From: Winogradskyella aurantia
Lineage (GTDB): Bacteria > Bacteroidota > Bacteroidia > Flavobacteriales > Flavobacteriaceae
NCBI RefSeq assembly: GCF_002266855.1
Contig: NZ_NGJN01000001.1
Coordinates: forward strand, 186,001-250,000
DNA: 64,000 nt
Direction: 5' to 3'
Part shown: piece by piece, positions 1-9,299 of the stretch
Layout: each line of letters begins with the position of its first letter
Numbering within the stretch: position 1 is the first letter of the stretch
Made by a program: the position numbers and the translations under genes
The notes under the pieces: generated by a model
Databases searched by the model: none
What the model was told of the DNA's origin: nothing
Seen by the model: the letters and a program-made list of their open reading frames with translations, nothing else

Positions 1-361
1 CTCGCTTGCGTTGTTGAAATTTCGAAGCAGATAATACGATTTGCTTTAATGCCTCCACCGTTGGATTGAGATACACCACAAAATCTGAGTCAGACAGTTC
101 TGACTTTTTAATTTGAAAATCTTCATAGAGGAAGTTCTGAAAATAAATAATCTCATCCTCCTTAAAATCGTTCAAACTTGCTTTGCCTTCAAAATCGGTA
201 ACCACCGATGTGTTCTTTTTTAGGTTATACAAGGTTACGCCAACTATAGGCTCCTTAGTTTGAGATTCCAGTACTGTAACTGTTTGGCCAAGGATTCCTT
301 GTGTAAATAAGACTACAAAAAAGATAATATAACTGTACTTCACGTCAAGACTGTTCAACAT
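1..361 (-). CDS. TonB-dependent receptor, N-terminal part (cut by window edge)
   Basis: The reading frame runs from an ATG at 361 to the window edge, giving 120 residues. It has a hydrophobic signal peptide (about residues 10-26, ending ILGQ). Next comes a carboxypeptidase-like regulatory beta-sandwich with the usual order: a VTVLES start, a PIVGVTLYNL strand, and VTDFEGKASL. The last residues, VLSASKFQQRKR, look like the link into a TonB plug domain. The family makes outer-membrane importers or assembly receptors. It starts 20 bases after the recO stop, so it is probably the third gene of a porZ-recO-receptor transcript. The substrate cannot be told because the plug and barrel lie outside the window. 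Confidence 0.8.
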   Translation of the reverse strand, partial: MLNSLDVKYSYIIFFVVLFTQGILGQTVTVLESQTKEPIVGVTLYNLKKNTSVVTDFEGKASLNDFKEDEIIYFQNFLYEDFQIKKSELSDSDFVVYLNPTVEALKQIVLSASKFQQRKR

Positions 362-381
362 CACATTTTCCTCAATATACC

Positions 382-1101
382 TCAATGAAATACCTCATTG
401 AGCACTTGTAGTGACTTGGGTTTTTTAAAACCGTCCAAATGTAATTCAAAATAATACAATAACATCTTTAAAAATGATTGTCTATATTCTGAACTAATTT
501 TAATCGTGTCTAACGCATCAAAATTTATGCCCAACAACTGTTTTAGCAACACTAAATTTTCTCCCGAAACAGAGTAAATCCCATTATTGACGTTTTCAAA
601 AACGCCTGATTCGAGATTGAAATACGGATACTCCAAATTCAGATTTTCTGGCTGAAACCCTAAATATCTTGTTAACTTTAATAGGAAAAGTAAATGGAAA
701 TTCGAAAAGTTATTTTCACTATCCAAATATTGAAATGCCGTTTCCATATAAGAATATAAGTCCGAGTTCTGTTCTTCTTCCTTTAAAACCTGAGCTAATA
801 TTTCTGATAAGAACATTACAATGGCACTCTTGAATATATTGGTATGTAGTGTCTTAAAAATATAAGTTGGTTTTACTTCACTAATAGTTTGTAAGGATTG
901 GTTGGCTTTATAATTTTCCTCAATGAACAACTGAGACAAGGGCTGAAAATAAATGGTTTTAGCTTGGCTTTTTTTTGACTTTAAAACCCCGCGAAGTATA
1001 TAACTCACCAAACCACGTTCTGAGGTATAACATCTTACGATAAGGTCGTAATCTCGATATTTGAGCTTGGAGAGAACAATACATTTATTTTTAGAAAGCA
1101 T
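382..1101 (-). CDS. recO: DNA repair protein RecO
   Basis: This 239-residue protein has the RecO layout: an N-terminal OB-fold (about residues 1-80, starting KCIVLSKLKYRDYDLIV) and an alpha-helical C-terminal domain. RecO works with RecF and RecR to load RecA on SSB-coated single-stranded DNA in gap repair. Length fits the family. The ATG at 1101 lies 2 bases after the porZ stop, so the two genes are almost certainly cotranscribed. I see no Cys4 zinc site, and some RecO proteins lack one. The identification rests on the N-terminal motif, the length and the context. Confidence 0.88.
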   Translation of the reverse strand: MLSKNKCIVLSKLKYRDYDLIVRCYTSERGLVSYILRGVLKSKKSQAKTIYFQPLSQLFIEENYKANQSLQTISEVKPTYIFKTLHTNIFKSAIVMFLSEILAQVLKEEEQNSDLYSYMETAFQYLDSENNFSNFHLLFLLKLTRYLGFQPENLNLEYPYFNLESGVFENVNNGIYSVSGENLVLLKQLLGINFDALDTIKISSEYRQSFLKMLLYYFELHLDGFKKPKSLQVLNEVFH

Positions 1102-1103
1102 GA

Positions 1104-3485
1104 CTACCTAATGATTAGTACTTTTAAAACCTTAGTTTCAAACGATTCTAAATCTGAAATCATTACCAAATACACACCAGACCTTACGATATTGTTACCA
1201 AGATTTCTACCGTTCCAAATGGCAGTTCCACCATCAATAGCAAAATTATAGTTCGCTCCCGAAGATCTCAAGTTGACGTTTGACTGGGCCTCCGCCACCA
1301 AATTACCTTCTATGTCTGTAATTTTAATATTCACACGGTCCGTAAGACCACTAATTTTAATGCCCTTGGTAATATCACTTAAATCATTAGACCCTAAGAT
1401 GTTGTATTCAGGCCGAACAGGGTTTGGATAGACATAAGCATTTTCCAGGTTTTCATCTGGTTCAGACCCTCCAGCTCTAAAGGATAACATTCCCCTGGTT
1501 GTTGCTATATAAACAAGCCCGTTTTGCGGATTAATAGAAATGTCTAAAATTCGATTTGACGGCAGTGGTGAGTTGTCTCGCGTAAAGTGGAAAATAGTAT
1601 TTTGCCCATCTGGTGAAAAATAAAACACACCTGAGTCTACGGTACCAACCCATTTATTGTTAGAACCATCCACCTCAATATCTGAAATCGTTTGGCCTGC
1701 TAACAACTCTTGTGGTATGCCGTCCTCTAAAATCACAATGGTGTTTAATCTTGGGTTTGGGTTATCATAAAACCCTGCCGTATTAAACAGTACTCTGAGA
1801 CCTGTAAAAGTACCGACCCAAAGTTGGTTTCTGTTATCTATTTCCAATGCTGTTATTCTTGGAAATGGCACATTTTGCTCTTCTGTACTCAAGGTTCTCA
1901 ATGGGTTATTAGCAATAGTTTCATTAAAGGCATATAATCCATTAGAATAGCCTCCAATCCATTTCGTCCCATTATTATCAATAGCAATATCATAAAAACC
2001 AAACTCTCCTAACAAAGGGTTCTCATAAATATTGGAGAAGTCATAACCTTGCCAATTACCTGTTATGGGATCATATGATTTCAATGGATTTGGAGCACGC
2101 GATGTGGTTGACCAAAGCACACCGTTCCTATCAAAGGTAGAGGCAGAAACTCTTATAGAAATTAGGGCTGGATTGCTTGGTAGTACAAGTGATTCTAAAC
2201 CGCTATTCGTGTTATCCAGTAATACAGTTGGTTCAAAATTATTGAGCTCTAAAATACCATCTTGGAAAGAGCTAATAAACACCTGGTTTTCAATAAATGG
2301 GTTTATTGAAATAGTATTTAAATTTCTAGCTCCGAGCAAGCTATCAAAGGGTATAGTGAACCAATCCTCATTACGGTAATAACTTAATCCTCGTGACCTG
2401 AGCGGTGAAGGATCAAAAGATTCCGTATAATCACCAAAGGTAGCCCAGACTACACCAGTCTCTGCATTGACGCTAAATACCTCATTAAAAAGTGGTCCGT
2501 TAGGCCTTATCTCAAAATAATCAATATCTGAATTTATGTTAGACAAAACCCCAAATTCCCTTGTTCCGATATACGTTATCCCATTTAGAATAGTCGCCGA
2601 GGTAAATACCGTATCAAAATTGTTGTTTGGTGTTAAGGTGTTTTCGAGTTGCAGATTAGTATCATAGATATAAATACCGTTATCTGAAGCGTAGATGAGA
2701 TTATCATCATTGATTTCGCTATCGACTGGAAGCGCATTGAGGTCGAACAAAAGATTGAACGTTACACCTTCTATTTCAAAAAGGTTTCTGTTGGCTCTGA
2801 CGGCATAAACCTTATTATTGAATGTATTTGTTGTGACAAAATTTCCAGGAATTAACGTTTGCCATTGAGCAAAATCGATTAAATTAGGATTATTCAGGTC
2901 AGCCCTTTTTAATCCGTTATTATCAGAGCAAGCCGCATAGATATCATTATTGACAATAGATACTTGATTTACTGTTATTTGTGCACCTCCATTCCCTAAG
3001 AAAAATGTATCCCCAAACTCTAAAGCCTCCAAATTATAAACTGAAACTCCGAAACCTGTAGATATATATATTAACCCTTCATTTTCAAAAAAATGATTAA
3101 TACGTTTATTCACAGGGGCAATATTCTCTTTTTCCAAAATATCCACAATAGATAAAACGGTCTCTTCAGAGTCTGAATATAATTCTATTAACCCCGTTTC
3201 ATAGCCAATGAGTAAATATTGGTATGTCTCACTGAAATATATTGTTGTAATCTGCTCGCCAGATAAGCCTTGTACCGTGGTTATGGTTTTAAGTTCATCA
3301 CTTGACGGGTCATACTGAAAAATGGCATTTTGTGCAGCTGCATAAATTTTAGTACTGCCTTCTGCTACATCAATGATATCGTTGTAAGAATAATGCGCTT
3401 GCCATAAAGCCGAAAAATTTTGGGCATAACTAAAATGTGTTATGACCCCAAAAAACAGTAAAAAAGCAACCGAAAAAAATTTCAT
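1104..3485 (-). CDS. porZ: Type IX secretion system protein PorZ (beta-propeller, C-terminal sorting domain)
   Basis: This 793-residue secreted protein has a signal peptide (residues 1-21, ending SYAQ). Repeated beta-propeller blades follow, of the two-component-regulator type, with motifs such as DNNGTKWIGGYSNGLYAF and DNRNQLWVGTFTGLRVLF. From about residue 685 there is a C-terminal domain with a YPNPVRP motif typical of T9SS sorting domains. In Porphyromonas, PorZ is a cell-surface part of the sortase complex that handles anionic LPS. The role here is inferred from that. It is the first gene of a tight minus-strand set with recO. No T9SS core genes (porK-N, porV, sov) are in the window. Confidence 0.85.
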   Translation of the reverse strand: MKFFSVAFLLFFGVITHFSYAQNFSALWQAHYSYNDIIDVAEGSTKIYAAAQNAIFQYDPSSDELKTITTVQGLSGEQITTIYFSETYQYLLIGYETGLIELYSDSEETVLSIVDILEKENIAPVNKRINHFFENEGLIYISTGFGVSVYNLEALEFGDTFFLGNGGAQITVNQVSIVNNDIYAACSDNNGLKRADLNNPNLIDFAQWQTLIPGNFVTTNTFNNKVYAVRANRNLFEIEGVTFNLLFDLNALPVDSEINDDNLIYASDNGIYIYDTNLQLENTLTPNNNFDTVFTSATILNGITYIGTREFGVLSNINSDIDYFEIRPNGPLFNEVFSVNAETGVVWATFGDYTESFDPSPLRSRGLSYYRNEDWFTIPFDSLLGARNLNTISINPFIENQVFISSFQDGILELNNFEPTVLLDNTNSGLESLVLPSNPALISIRVSASTFDRNGVLWSTTSRAPNPLKSYDPITGNWQGYDFSNIYENPLLGEFGFYDIAIDNNGTKWIGGYSNGLYAFNETIANNPLRTLSTEEQNVPFPRITALEIDNRNQLWVGTFTGLRVLFNTAGFYDNPNPRLNTIVILEDGIPQELLAGQTISDIEVDGSNNKWVGTVDSGVFYFSPDGQNTIFHFTRDNSPLPSNRILDISINPQNGLVYIATTRGMLSFRAGGSEPDENLENAYVYPNPVRPEYNILGSNDLSDITKGIKISGLTDRVNIKITDIEGNLVAEAQSNVNLRSSGANYNFAIDGGTAIWNGRNLGNNIVRSGVYLVMISDLESFETKVLKVLIIR

Positions 3486-3550
3486 TAACTTTTATTTGCT
3501 CAAATATATTTAATACTTAACGATAATATTTAATCAATCATATAATTCAT

Positions 3551-3588
3551 AAAAAAAGCTTCCATGAATATCATAGAAGCTTTTTAAA
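3551..3588. terminator. Rho-independent terminator between gdhA and porZ
   Basis: A 10-bp perfect stem (AAAAAGCTTC at 3553-3562 with GAAGCTTTTT at 3576-3585) encloses a 13-base loop and has A/T tracts on both sides. It lies just after the gdhA stop (minus strand) and separates that gene from porZ. The flanks would also allow termination in the other direction. Confidence 0.75.
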
Positions 3589-3604
3589 GTTATAACACTT
3601 AAAA

Positions 3605-4948
3605 TTAAACCACGCCCTGCGCTAGCATCGCGTCAGCTACCTTTACAAAACCAGCAATATTGGCACCTCTAACATAATCAACAGAACCATCATCATTCGT
3701 TCCATATTCAACACACGAATCGTGTATATCCTTCATAATGTCTTTAAGCTTTTCATCCACCTCGGATCTTGTCCAACTTAAACGCAAGGAGTTTTGGCTC
3801 ATCTCCAATCCAGATGTCGCTACACCACCGGCATTTGAGGCTTTCCCTGGTGCAAATAATAATTTAGCATTTTGGAATTCGTGAATAGCTTCAGGCATTG
3901 ATGGCATATTGGCGCCTTCAGAAACACAAATACATCCGTTTTTAATAAGTTGCTTGGCCTCTTCACCATTTAATTCATTCTGTGTGGCACAAGGCAAGGC
4001 AATATCACATTTAACCGACCATGGTCTCTGGTTCTCAAAATATTTGGCATTTGGATACTCTTTGACATACTCACTAATGCGTCCACGCTTCACATTTTTT
4101 AGATTCATCACATACTTAAGCTTCGAAGTGTCAATGCCTTCCTCATCTAGTATATAACCTCCTGAATCGGATAACGTAAGTACTGTAGCTCCTAATTCAA
4201 TAGCTTTTTCGGCAGCATATTGTGCCACATTACCTGAACCGGAAATCACAACACGTTTCCCTTCAAAGGATTCGTTTTTTCTCTTTAACATATTGTCTGC
4301 AAAGTAAACCGTCCCATAACCTGTGGCTTCTGGTCTAATTAAGGAACCACCCCAAGATTGTCCCTTACCAGTTAAAACTCCAGTAAATTCATTCTTTAGT
4401 TTTTTGTACTTCCCAAACATAAACCCTATTTCTCTACTACCTACTCCAATATCCCCTGCGGGTACATCTGTATTTGGACCAATATGTCTGAACAATTCAG
4501 TCATAAACGCATGACAGAAACGCATTATTTCATTATCACTTTTTCCTTTAGGGTCAAAATCCGAACCTCCTTTACCTCCACCCATTGGTAAGGTTGTAAG
4601 GCTGTTTTTAAAGACTTGCTCAAAGGCTAAAAACTTTAAGATACTAGCATTTACGGTAGGATGAAATCTCAAACCTCCTTTGTACGGCCCTATAGCAGAA
4701 TTCATTTGAATTCTATAGCCTCTATTGACTTGAATTTCTCCAGAATCATCAACCCAGCAAACTCTGAACGAAATTAACCTCTCGGGTTCTACCATTCGCA
4801 ATAGAATGTTCTTGCCATGATAAATATCGTGTTTTACGATATAGGGAAGTACGGTTTCTGCAACTTCCCGAACGGCCTGTAAAAACTCAGGTTCGTGGCC
4901 ATTGCGCTCTTCTACCATGTCTAAAAAAGCTTCAATTGTATCTTTCAT
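3605..4948 (-). CDS. gdhA: Glutamate dehydrogenase, hexameric NADP-type
   Basis: This 447-residue protein reversibly aminates 2-oxoglutarate to glutamate in the cytoplasm. The dimerization/substrate domain has the lysine-rich motif PMGGGKGGSDFDPKGKS and PAGDIGVGSREIG. The Rossmann domain has VVISGSGNVAQYAAEKA. Length fits the short hexameric class (about 450 residues). I chose the ATG at 4948 (MKDTIEAFLDMV). An upstream in-frame ATG at 5002 would add 18 residues that do not look like the family N-terminus. NADP preference is inferred from the class and not read from the sequence. The gene is transcribed alone and ends at a strong hairpin. Confidence 0.93.
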   Translation of the reverse strand: MKDTIEAFLDMVEERNGHEPEFLQAVREVAETVLPYIVKHDIYHGKNILLRMVEPERLISFRVCWVDDSGEIQVNRGYRIQMNSAIGPYKGGLRFHPTVNASILKFLAFEQVFKNSLTTLPMGGGKGGSDFDPKGKSDNEIMRFCHAFMTELFRHIGPNTDVPAGDIGVGSREIGFMFGKYKKLKNEFTGVLTGKGQSWGGSLIRPEATGYGTVYFADNMLKRKNESFEGKRVVISGSGNVAQYAAEKAIELGATVLTLSDSGGYILDEEGIDTSKLKYVMNLKNVKRGRISEYVKEYPNAKYFENQRPWSVKCDIALPCATQNELNGEEAKQLIKNGCICVSEGANMPSMPEAIHEFQNAKLLFAPGKASNAGGVATSGLEMSQNSLRLSWTRSEVDEKLKDIMKDIHDSCVEYGTNDDGSVDYVRGANIAGFVKVADAMLAQGVV

Positions 4949-5107
4949 ATAAAAAATAGTTAAGAAATTGTGATTTATAGGCCGTAAAGATACATTATCC
5001 ATAAAAATAACTGCTCATTTTTTTTATATTCTCAATAAATTTTTCATTTTTACGTTATAAGCAAAATGCATTTACCTAATTAGAATGTTGCATTTTATCT
5101 GTTTTAT

Positions 5108-5137
5108 TTGGTAGTTCGTCGAGTTTTTATATATTTG
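5108..5137 (+). promoter_or_regulatory. Bacteroidota-type promoter (TTG-N19-TATATTTG)
   Basis: TTG at 5108-5110 and TATATTTG at 5130-5137 are separated by 19 bases, which matches the -33/-7 pattern of the primary Bacteroidota sigma factor. The predicted start of transcription is near 5143, about 23 bases before the coding region at 5166. Confidence 0.6.
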
Positions 5138-5165
5138 TTCGGCATAGCCTAAATCTTAACATTAT

Positions 5166-5969
5166 ATGGCAATACACATTAGGAAGATGTTTTTACTGCT
5201 TGCCTTGGGCTTCGCATCTCAACAGGGTTTTTCTCAATTAGGCTTTTCTCATGAAATAGGCGCTTTCGTTGGAGGTGTTGCATTTCAATCAGACTTTGGC
5301 GTTCGTAGCAATTTTGAGACGAATGCCGGTAATACAGGTTTGGCATTAGGATTAGTACACTACATAAACTTTTCCTATCGTGCGGATTGTAGTTGCTACA
5401 CCACGGACACGTATTTTAACGATCATTTTAAAATACGGAGTGAGATTTCTTGGAACAGAACTAATCTTGAACATTTTGGTGCGTGGGTTGAAGATTCCAG
5501 AGTAAGTGATAATGCAGACCGACTCAGAGCACATTCTGGAAAGGCGGAGAATTGGGATATTGGAATGCAGCTGGAATACTATCCTAGGAGTATTAGAGCT
5601 TTTTCTGCTGGAGCGTATTCTTTTGCACCTTTCTTTGCACTAGGCGCGCATTTCGTTGCCTATAATCCCAGCGTCTCTACCACTTATGGTGACGGCAATC
5701 CAGATAATCCAAACAATTTCTATTCATTTTGGCAAGATGCCTCAGGTGGTGACCCTTTTGTAAGTGATGAAAGTGGCTCTACCTGGTCTGTTGTTGCTAG
5801 TGCGGGTACACGATATAAATTGACAGTGCTGTCCGATTTATTCGTGGAATTACGATGGCAATATTATTTTACGGATTTTATTGATGGCCTAGATCATAAA
5901 TTAAATTCCAATAAATCCAATGATTGGAATTTATGGTTGAATTTCGGTTATATTTATTACTTAGATTAA
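5166..5969 (+). CDS. Outer-membrane-type protein of the THC0290_0291 family, function unknown
   Basis: This 267-residue protein has a signal peptide (cleavage probably after GFSQ). The mature part is rich in aromatic-ending, alternating beta-strand segments and ends in WNLWLNFGYIYYLD, as expected of a small outer-membrane beta-barrel. I associate it with the THC0290_0291 family of flavobacteria from memory. Some homologues have been labelled glutamate dehydrogenase, apparently from gene neighbourhood, but no dehydrogenase motif is present. It is transcribed away from gdhA. A CSC motif near residues 77-79 could form a disulfide. A second possible start is the ATG at 5187. Confidence 0.7.
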   Translation: MAIHIRKMFLLLALGFASQQGFSQLGFSHEIGAFVGGVAFQSDFGVRSNFETNAGNTGLALGLVHYINFSYRADCSCYTTDTYFNDHFKIRSEISWNRTNLEHFGAWVEDSRVSDNADRLRAHSGKAENWDIGMQLEYYPRSIRAFSAGAYSFAPFFALGAHFVAYNPSVSTTYGDGNPDNPNNFYSFWQDASGGDPFVSDESGSTWSVVASAGTRYKLTVLSDLFVELRWQYYFTDFIDGLDHKLNSNKSNDWNLWLNFGYIYYLD

Positions 5970-5993
5970 TCATAACTATACATTATAAAAGTT

Positions 5994-6021
5994 AAAAGCC
6001 GAGTTTACGGACTCGGCTTTT
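5994..6021. terminator. Bidirectional terminator
   Basis: A perfect 11-bp stem (AAAAGCCGAGT at 5994-6004, ACTCGGCTTTT at 6011-6021) has a 6-base loop. It lies between two convergent genes and has A and T tracts on opposite sides, so it can serve both the upstream plus-strand gene and the minus-strand gamma-synthase gene. Confidence 0.85.
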
Positions 6022-6041
6022 GTATAAAGACTTTCTTTTCC

Positions 6042-7181
6042 TTACCCTATGGCTTGTTTAAGATCGTCAATAAGATCTTCAACATCTTCTATGCCTACAC
6101 TCAGTCTTATCAGCGCATCAACAATACCCGTTTTTTCTCGTTCTTCTTTTGGGATACTCGCATGTGTCATGCTTGCCGGATGACCAGCCAAGGACTCCAC
6201 GCCTCCAAGGGATTCAGCAAGAGTAAAAACCTTAAGTTTTTCAACAATTTTTATAGCTGCGTTATAGTTGCTGTCTGCTGTAACAAAGGACACCATACCT
6301 CCAAAATCCTTCATCTGGGATTTGGCAATGTCATGATTTGGATGATTTTCGAAGCCCGGCCAGTACACCTTATCAATTTTAGGATGCAATGCTAAATATT
6401 CTGCTACAGCTCTTCCATTTTCACAATGACGCTGCATTCTTACATGCAAGGTTTTAATACCTCTTAATGCCAGAAACGCATCCTGAGGTCCACAAATAGC
6501 GCCACTTGCATTTTGAATGAAATACAATTTATCTGCCAGTGCCTTATCCTTAACCACTAATGCACCCATTACTAAGTCACTATGTCCTCCAATATACTTG
6601 GTAACTGAATGCATTACAATATCAGCACCCAAATCTAACGGCTGTTGTAAATAAGGTGTCGCAAATGTATTGTCTACAGCTAGCAACACATTATGTTCTT
6701 TGGCAATTTGTGATGTAGCTTTAATGTCTATAATATTCATCATAGGGTTGGTTGGTGTCTCTACCCAAATCAATTTGGTATTCTTATTAATATAAGACTC
6801 TATATGAGCCACATTATCCATACCAATAAAATGAAACTTAATACCAAAGTCCTTATAAATTTTAGTGAATAATCGATAGGTTCCGCCGTATAAATCATTG
6901 GTTGAAACCACTTCATCTCCTGGGCTTAATAATTTTAGCACAGCATCTATTGCGGCCAAACCAGAACCAAAAGCTAAACCATAATTACCATTTTCTATGC
7001 TGGCAAACGCTTTCTCAAGAGCGTTCCTGGTGGGATTATGGGTTCTAGAATATTCATATCCTTTATGGCCGCCTGGAGTAGATTGTGCATAGGTAGATGT
7101 CTGGTAAATGGGTGGCATAACAGAACCATAAGCTGGGTCGTTTTCTTGGCCGCCATGTATTGTTTTTGTATTGAATTTCAT
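6042..7181 (-). CDS. metB: Cystathionine gamma-synthase/gamma-lyase (PLP, trans-sulfuration)
   Basis: This 379-residue PLP enzyme belongs to the Cys/Met metabolism family. Visible signatures are the SRTHNPTRNALE motif, the PLP lysine in HSVTKYIGGHSD (Lys195), and the SLGGVESLAGHPASMTH segment near the C-terminus. The family includes cystathionine gamma-synthase (toward methionine) and gamma-lyase (cystathionine to cysteine), and the sequence alone does not separate them. The symbol metB is therefore provisional. It is a single gene converging on the outer-membrane-protein gene. The start ATG at 7181 gives the usual MKFNTKTIHGG N-terminus. Confidence 0.85.
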   Translation of the reverse strand: MKFNTKTIHGGQENDPAYGSVMPPIYQTSTYAQSTPGGHKGYEYSRTHNPTRNALEKAFASIENGNYGLAFGSGLAAIDAVLKLLSPGDEVVSTNDLYGGTYRLFTKIYKDFGIKFHFIGMDNVAHIESYINKNTKLIWVETPTNPMMNIIDIKATSQIAKEHNVLLAVDNTFATPYLQQPLDLGADIVMHSVTKYIGGHSDLVMGALVVKDKALADKLYFIQNASGAICGPQDAFLALRGIKTLHVRMQRHCENGRAVAEYLALHPKIDKVYWPGFENHPNHDIAKSQMKDFGGMVSFVTADSNYNAAIKIVEKLKVFTLAESLGGVESLAGHPASMTHASIPKEEREKTGIVDALIRLSVGIEDVEDLIDDLKQAIG

Positions 7182-7331
7182 ACTTGGTTATAATTAAGAA
7201 TGCCTTGGGCTCTTTTAAAAAATACAGCTTTTGAGAAGGCTTTTTTTAAGGATAATAAAAATAACTGATAATTGGCTCTATTCAAATCTATCCCATACCT
7301 TTATTGTACACTAATTCAAAAATAGGATACA

Positions 7332-8051
7332 TTGAAGAAATCACTTTTAGCCATTCAAATTCTCATGTTATTATTTTCCTGCTCTTCAGAATTTAAGCCT
7401 GCAACTTTTGAAACTGTAGAGATAAACGAAAATTTTGATGCAGACATTACTGTAATTTATGAGCGTGCAAAAGGTAATGATGACCTCAGCCAAGCCATTA
7501 ATAAAAATATTGAACAGGCCATGATTTATGAGGTAGGCCGCGACAGTACATATACCGATGTTATGTCCATACTCAATTCCTTTAATCAAGAGTACGTTGA
7601 TTTTAAAAAGGACTTTCCTGATGCCTCCGAACCTAAATGGGAGTTACAGATTGAAACGGAAAAAACCTACCAATCAGAAGATATTATCACTATTGCTATA
7701 AGTATTTATCAGTTTGAGGGTGGTGCCCATGGTAATGACCAAATTCGCCTACTTAATCTGAATGCCAAAAATGGAGCTATTTTGAGGCATGAGGATTTTA
7801 TTGGAAATATCGAAGGATTTGAAACGTTAGCTAAAACATATTTTCTTGAAAATTTAGAAAACCAAAAAGAGAACTTAACCATGGAAGATTATTTCTTTGG
7901 AAAACCATTTCATTTGCCTGAAAATATAGGATATGGTGATGAGGGAATTATATTGTTATACAATGTTTATGAAGTAGCCTCCTATGCCCAAGGTTATACG
8001 GAATTTGCCATTCCCTATGATAAGGCTGAGTCGTTTTTAAAAATGAATTAA
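7332..8051 (+). CDS. DUF4163/DUF3298-type lipoprotein (RsiV-like)
   Basis: This 239-residue predicted lipoprotein has a short signal sequence and a lipobox ending at Cys17 (LMLLFSC). The start must be TTG at 7332, because the next ATG would remove most of the signal peptide. The N-terminal half fits a DUF4163-type domain. The C-terminal half fits the DUF3298 fold (GGAHGNDQIRLLNL, and LYNVYEVASYAQGYTEFAIPY near the end), which is also found in the extracytoplasmic part of anti-sigma factor RsiV. There is no cytoplasmic anti-sigma domain here. The biological role is unknown. Its stop overlaps that of the convergent antiporter gene within a TTAA. Confidence 0.75.
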   Translation: MKKSLLAIQILMLLFSCSSEFKPATFETVEINENFDADITVIYERAKGNDDLSQAINKNIEQAMIYEVGRDSTYTDVMSILNSFNQEYVDFKKDFPDASEPKWELQIETEKTYQSEDIITIAISIYQFEGGAHGNDQIRLLNLNAKNGAILRHEDFIGNIEGFETLAKTYFLENLENQKENLTMEDYFFGKPFHLPENIGYGDEGIILLYNVYEVASYAQGYTEFAIPYDKAESFLKMN

Positions 8052-9295
8052 GTTGCGTTTCGTGTTAATCTTTTAATAATTGGTTCTACGGTTAGTCCTT
8101 GGCCAAGTATTGAGACGACAACCACAACATAGGTTATCACCAAAAACAACTCTCTGTTCATATCTTTGGAAAGACTCAAGGCTAAAGCAATGGATATACC
8201 GCCGCGAAGCCCACCCCAGGTCATTATTAGATTGGTTTTTGGAACAAAATCCAATTTTTTAGAAAAGATTTTTATAGGCAACCACAAGGAAAGGTAACGA
8301 CATAATAAAATTACCGGTATTGCTAGGAGACCCGCATATATATAATTACGCCCCAAAGTAAGAACTAACATTTCCATACCAATCATAACAAATAGTATAG
8401 TGTTAAGGAAGACATCAATGAGTTCCCAAAACTTGTCAACATAGGCCTCAGTTGTTTCAGACATAGCAGAATTTCTAACCGTATCATTTCCAACCATAAG
8501 ACCTGAGGTAACCATAGCTAAGGGTGCAGAAAGGTGAAATTTATGCGCAAGCATTGTTCCTCCCATAACAGAAGCAATAGTAAGTATCACTTCAATTTCG
8601 TAACTATCAATAGAGCGCATTAAGCGGTATGTAATCCACCCAAGCAATAGGCCAAGAGCAATGCCCCCTATAACTTCTTGTCCAAATAGTGTTGCAATAT
8701 CAGAAATATCTATGGCTTTGTTTGGTTGAGCGGCTACTGCAAAAATTGTCAGAAATATAACCACACCTACCCCATCATTGAATAAGGATTCCCCTACAAT
8801 TTTAGTTTCAAGTTTTTTTGGTGCACCTGCTTTTTTTAAAATACCAAGCACGGCAATGGGGTCCGTTGGAGAAATCAATGCCCCAAACAAAAGACAATTA
8901 ATAAAGGTTACCTCTAAACCAATGCCATTCAAAATATAGAACATTGCACCACCTACAAGGAAAGTTGACACCAAAACACCTAATGTGGCAAACATTAAAA
9001 TTGGTCCTCTTTGGATTTTTAATTGCTCAAAATTAGTATGAAGGGCACCTGCAAAAAGTAAAAAGCTCAACATAATGTCTAACAATACCGTTTCAAAATC
9101 AATACCGTTTATAAAGGCCTTTTCCCTTGTAAGAAGTGTATCGTCAAATTGTGCTAGCATAATTAACGCTAAGGTAAAAATGATGGTAATAAGCATTAAG
9201 CCAATGGTTATTGGGAGTTTTAGAAAGCGAACATTGATATAACCAAAAATGGCAGACAATACAACGAGAATTGTAACAATAGAGTAATATTCCAT
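8048..9295 (-). CDS. Sodium:proton antiporter, CPA1/NhaP family
   Basis: This 415-residue polytopic inner-membrane protein has about 12 hydrophobic segments. Family signatures include the ALISPTDPIAVLGILKKAG segment with the conserved TDP, ESLFNDGVGVVIFL with the ND pair thought to bind cations, and WGGLRGGISIALALSL. It exchanges cytoplasmic Na+ (or K+) for protons, for pH and salt homeostasis. It lacks the large cytoplasmic C-terminal tail of some CPA1 members. It follows the DinB gene by 4 bases and is probably cotranscribed with it. Confidence 0.88.
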   Translation of the reverse strand: MEYYSIVTILVVLSAIFGYINVRFLKLPITIGLMLITIIFTLALIMLAQFDDTLLTREKAFINGIDFETVLLDIMLSFLLFAGALHTNFEQLKIQRGPILMFATLGVLVSTFLVGGAMFYILNGIGLEVTFINCLLFGALISPTDPIAVLGILKKAGAPKKLETKIVGESLFNDGVGVVIFLTIFAVAAQPNKAIDISDIATLFGQEVIGGIALGLLLGWITYRLMRSIDSYEIEVILTIASVMGGTMLAHKFHLSAPLAMVTSGLMVGNDTVRNSAMSETTEAYVDKFWELIDVFLNTILFVMIGMEMLVLTLGRNYIYAGLLAIPVILLCRYLSLWLPIKIFSKKLDFVPKTNLIMTWGGLRGGISIALALSLSKDMNRELFLVITYVVVVVSILGQGLTVEPIIKRLTRNAT

Positions 9296-9299
9296 AATA

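Noticed and set aside
2065-2379. A 104-codon plus-strand open frame inside porZ
   Set aside because: It is antisense to well-formed propeller blades and has no recognisable motif.
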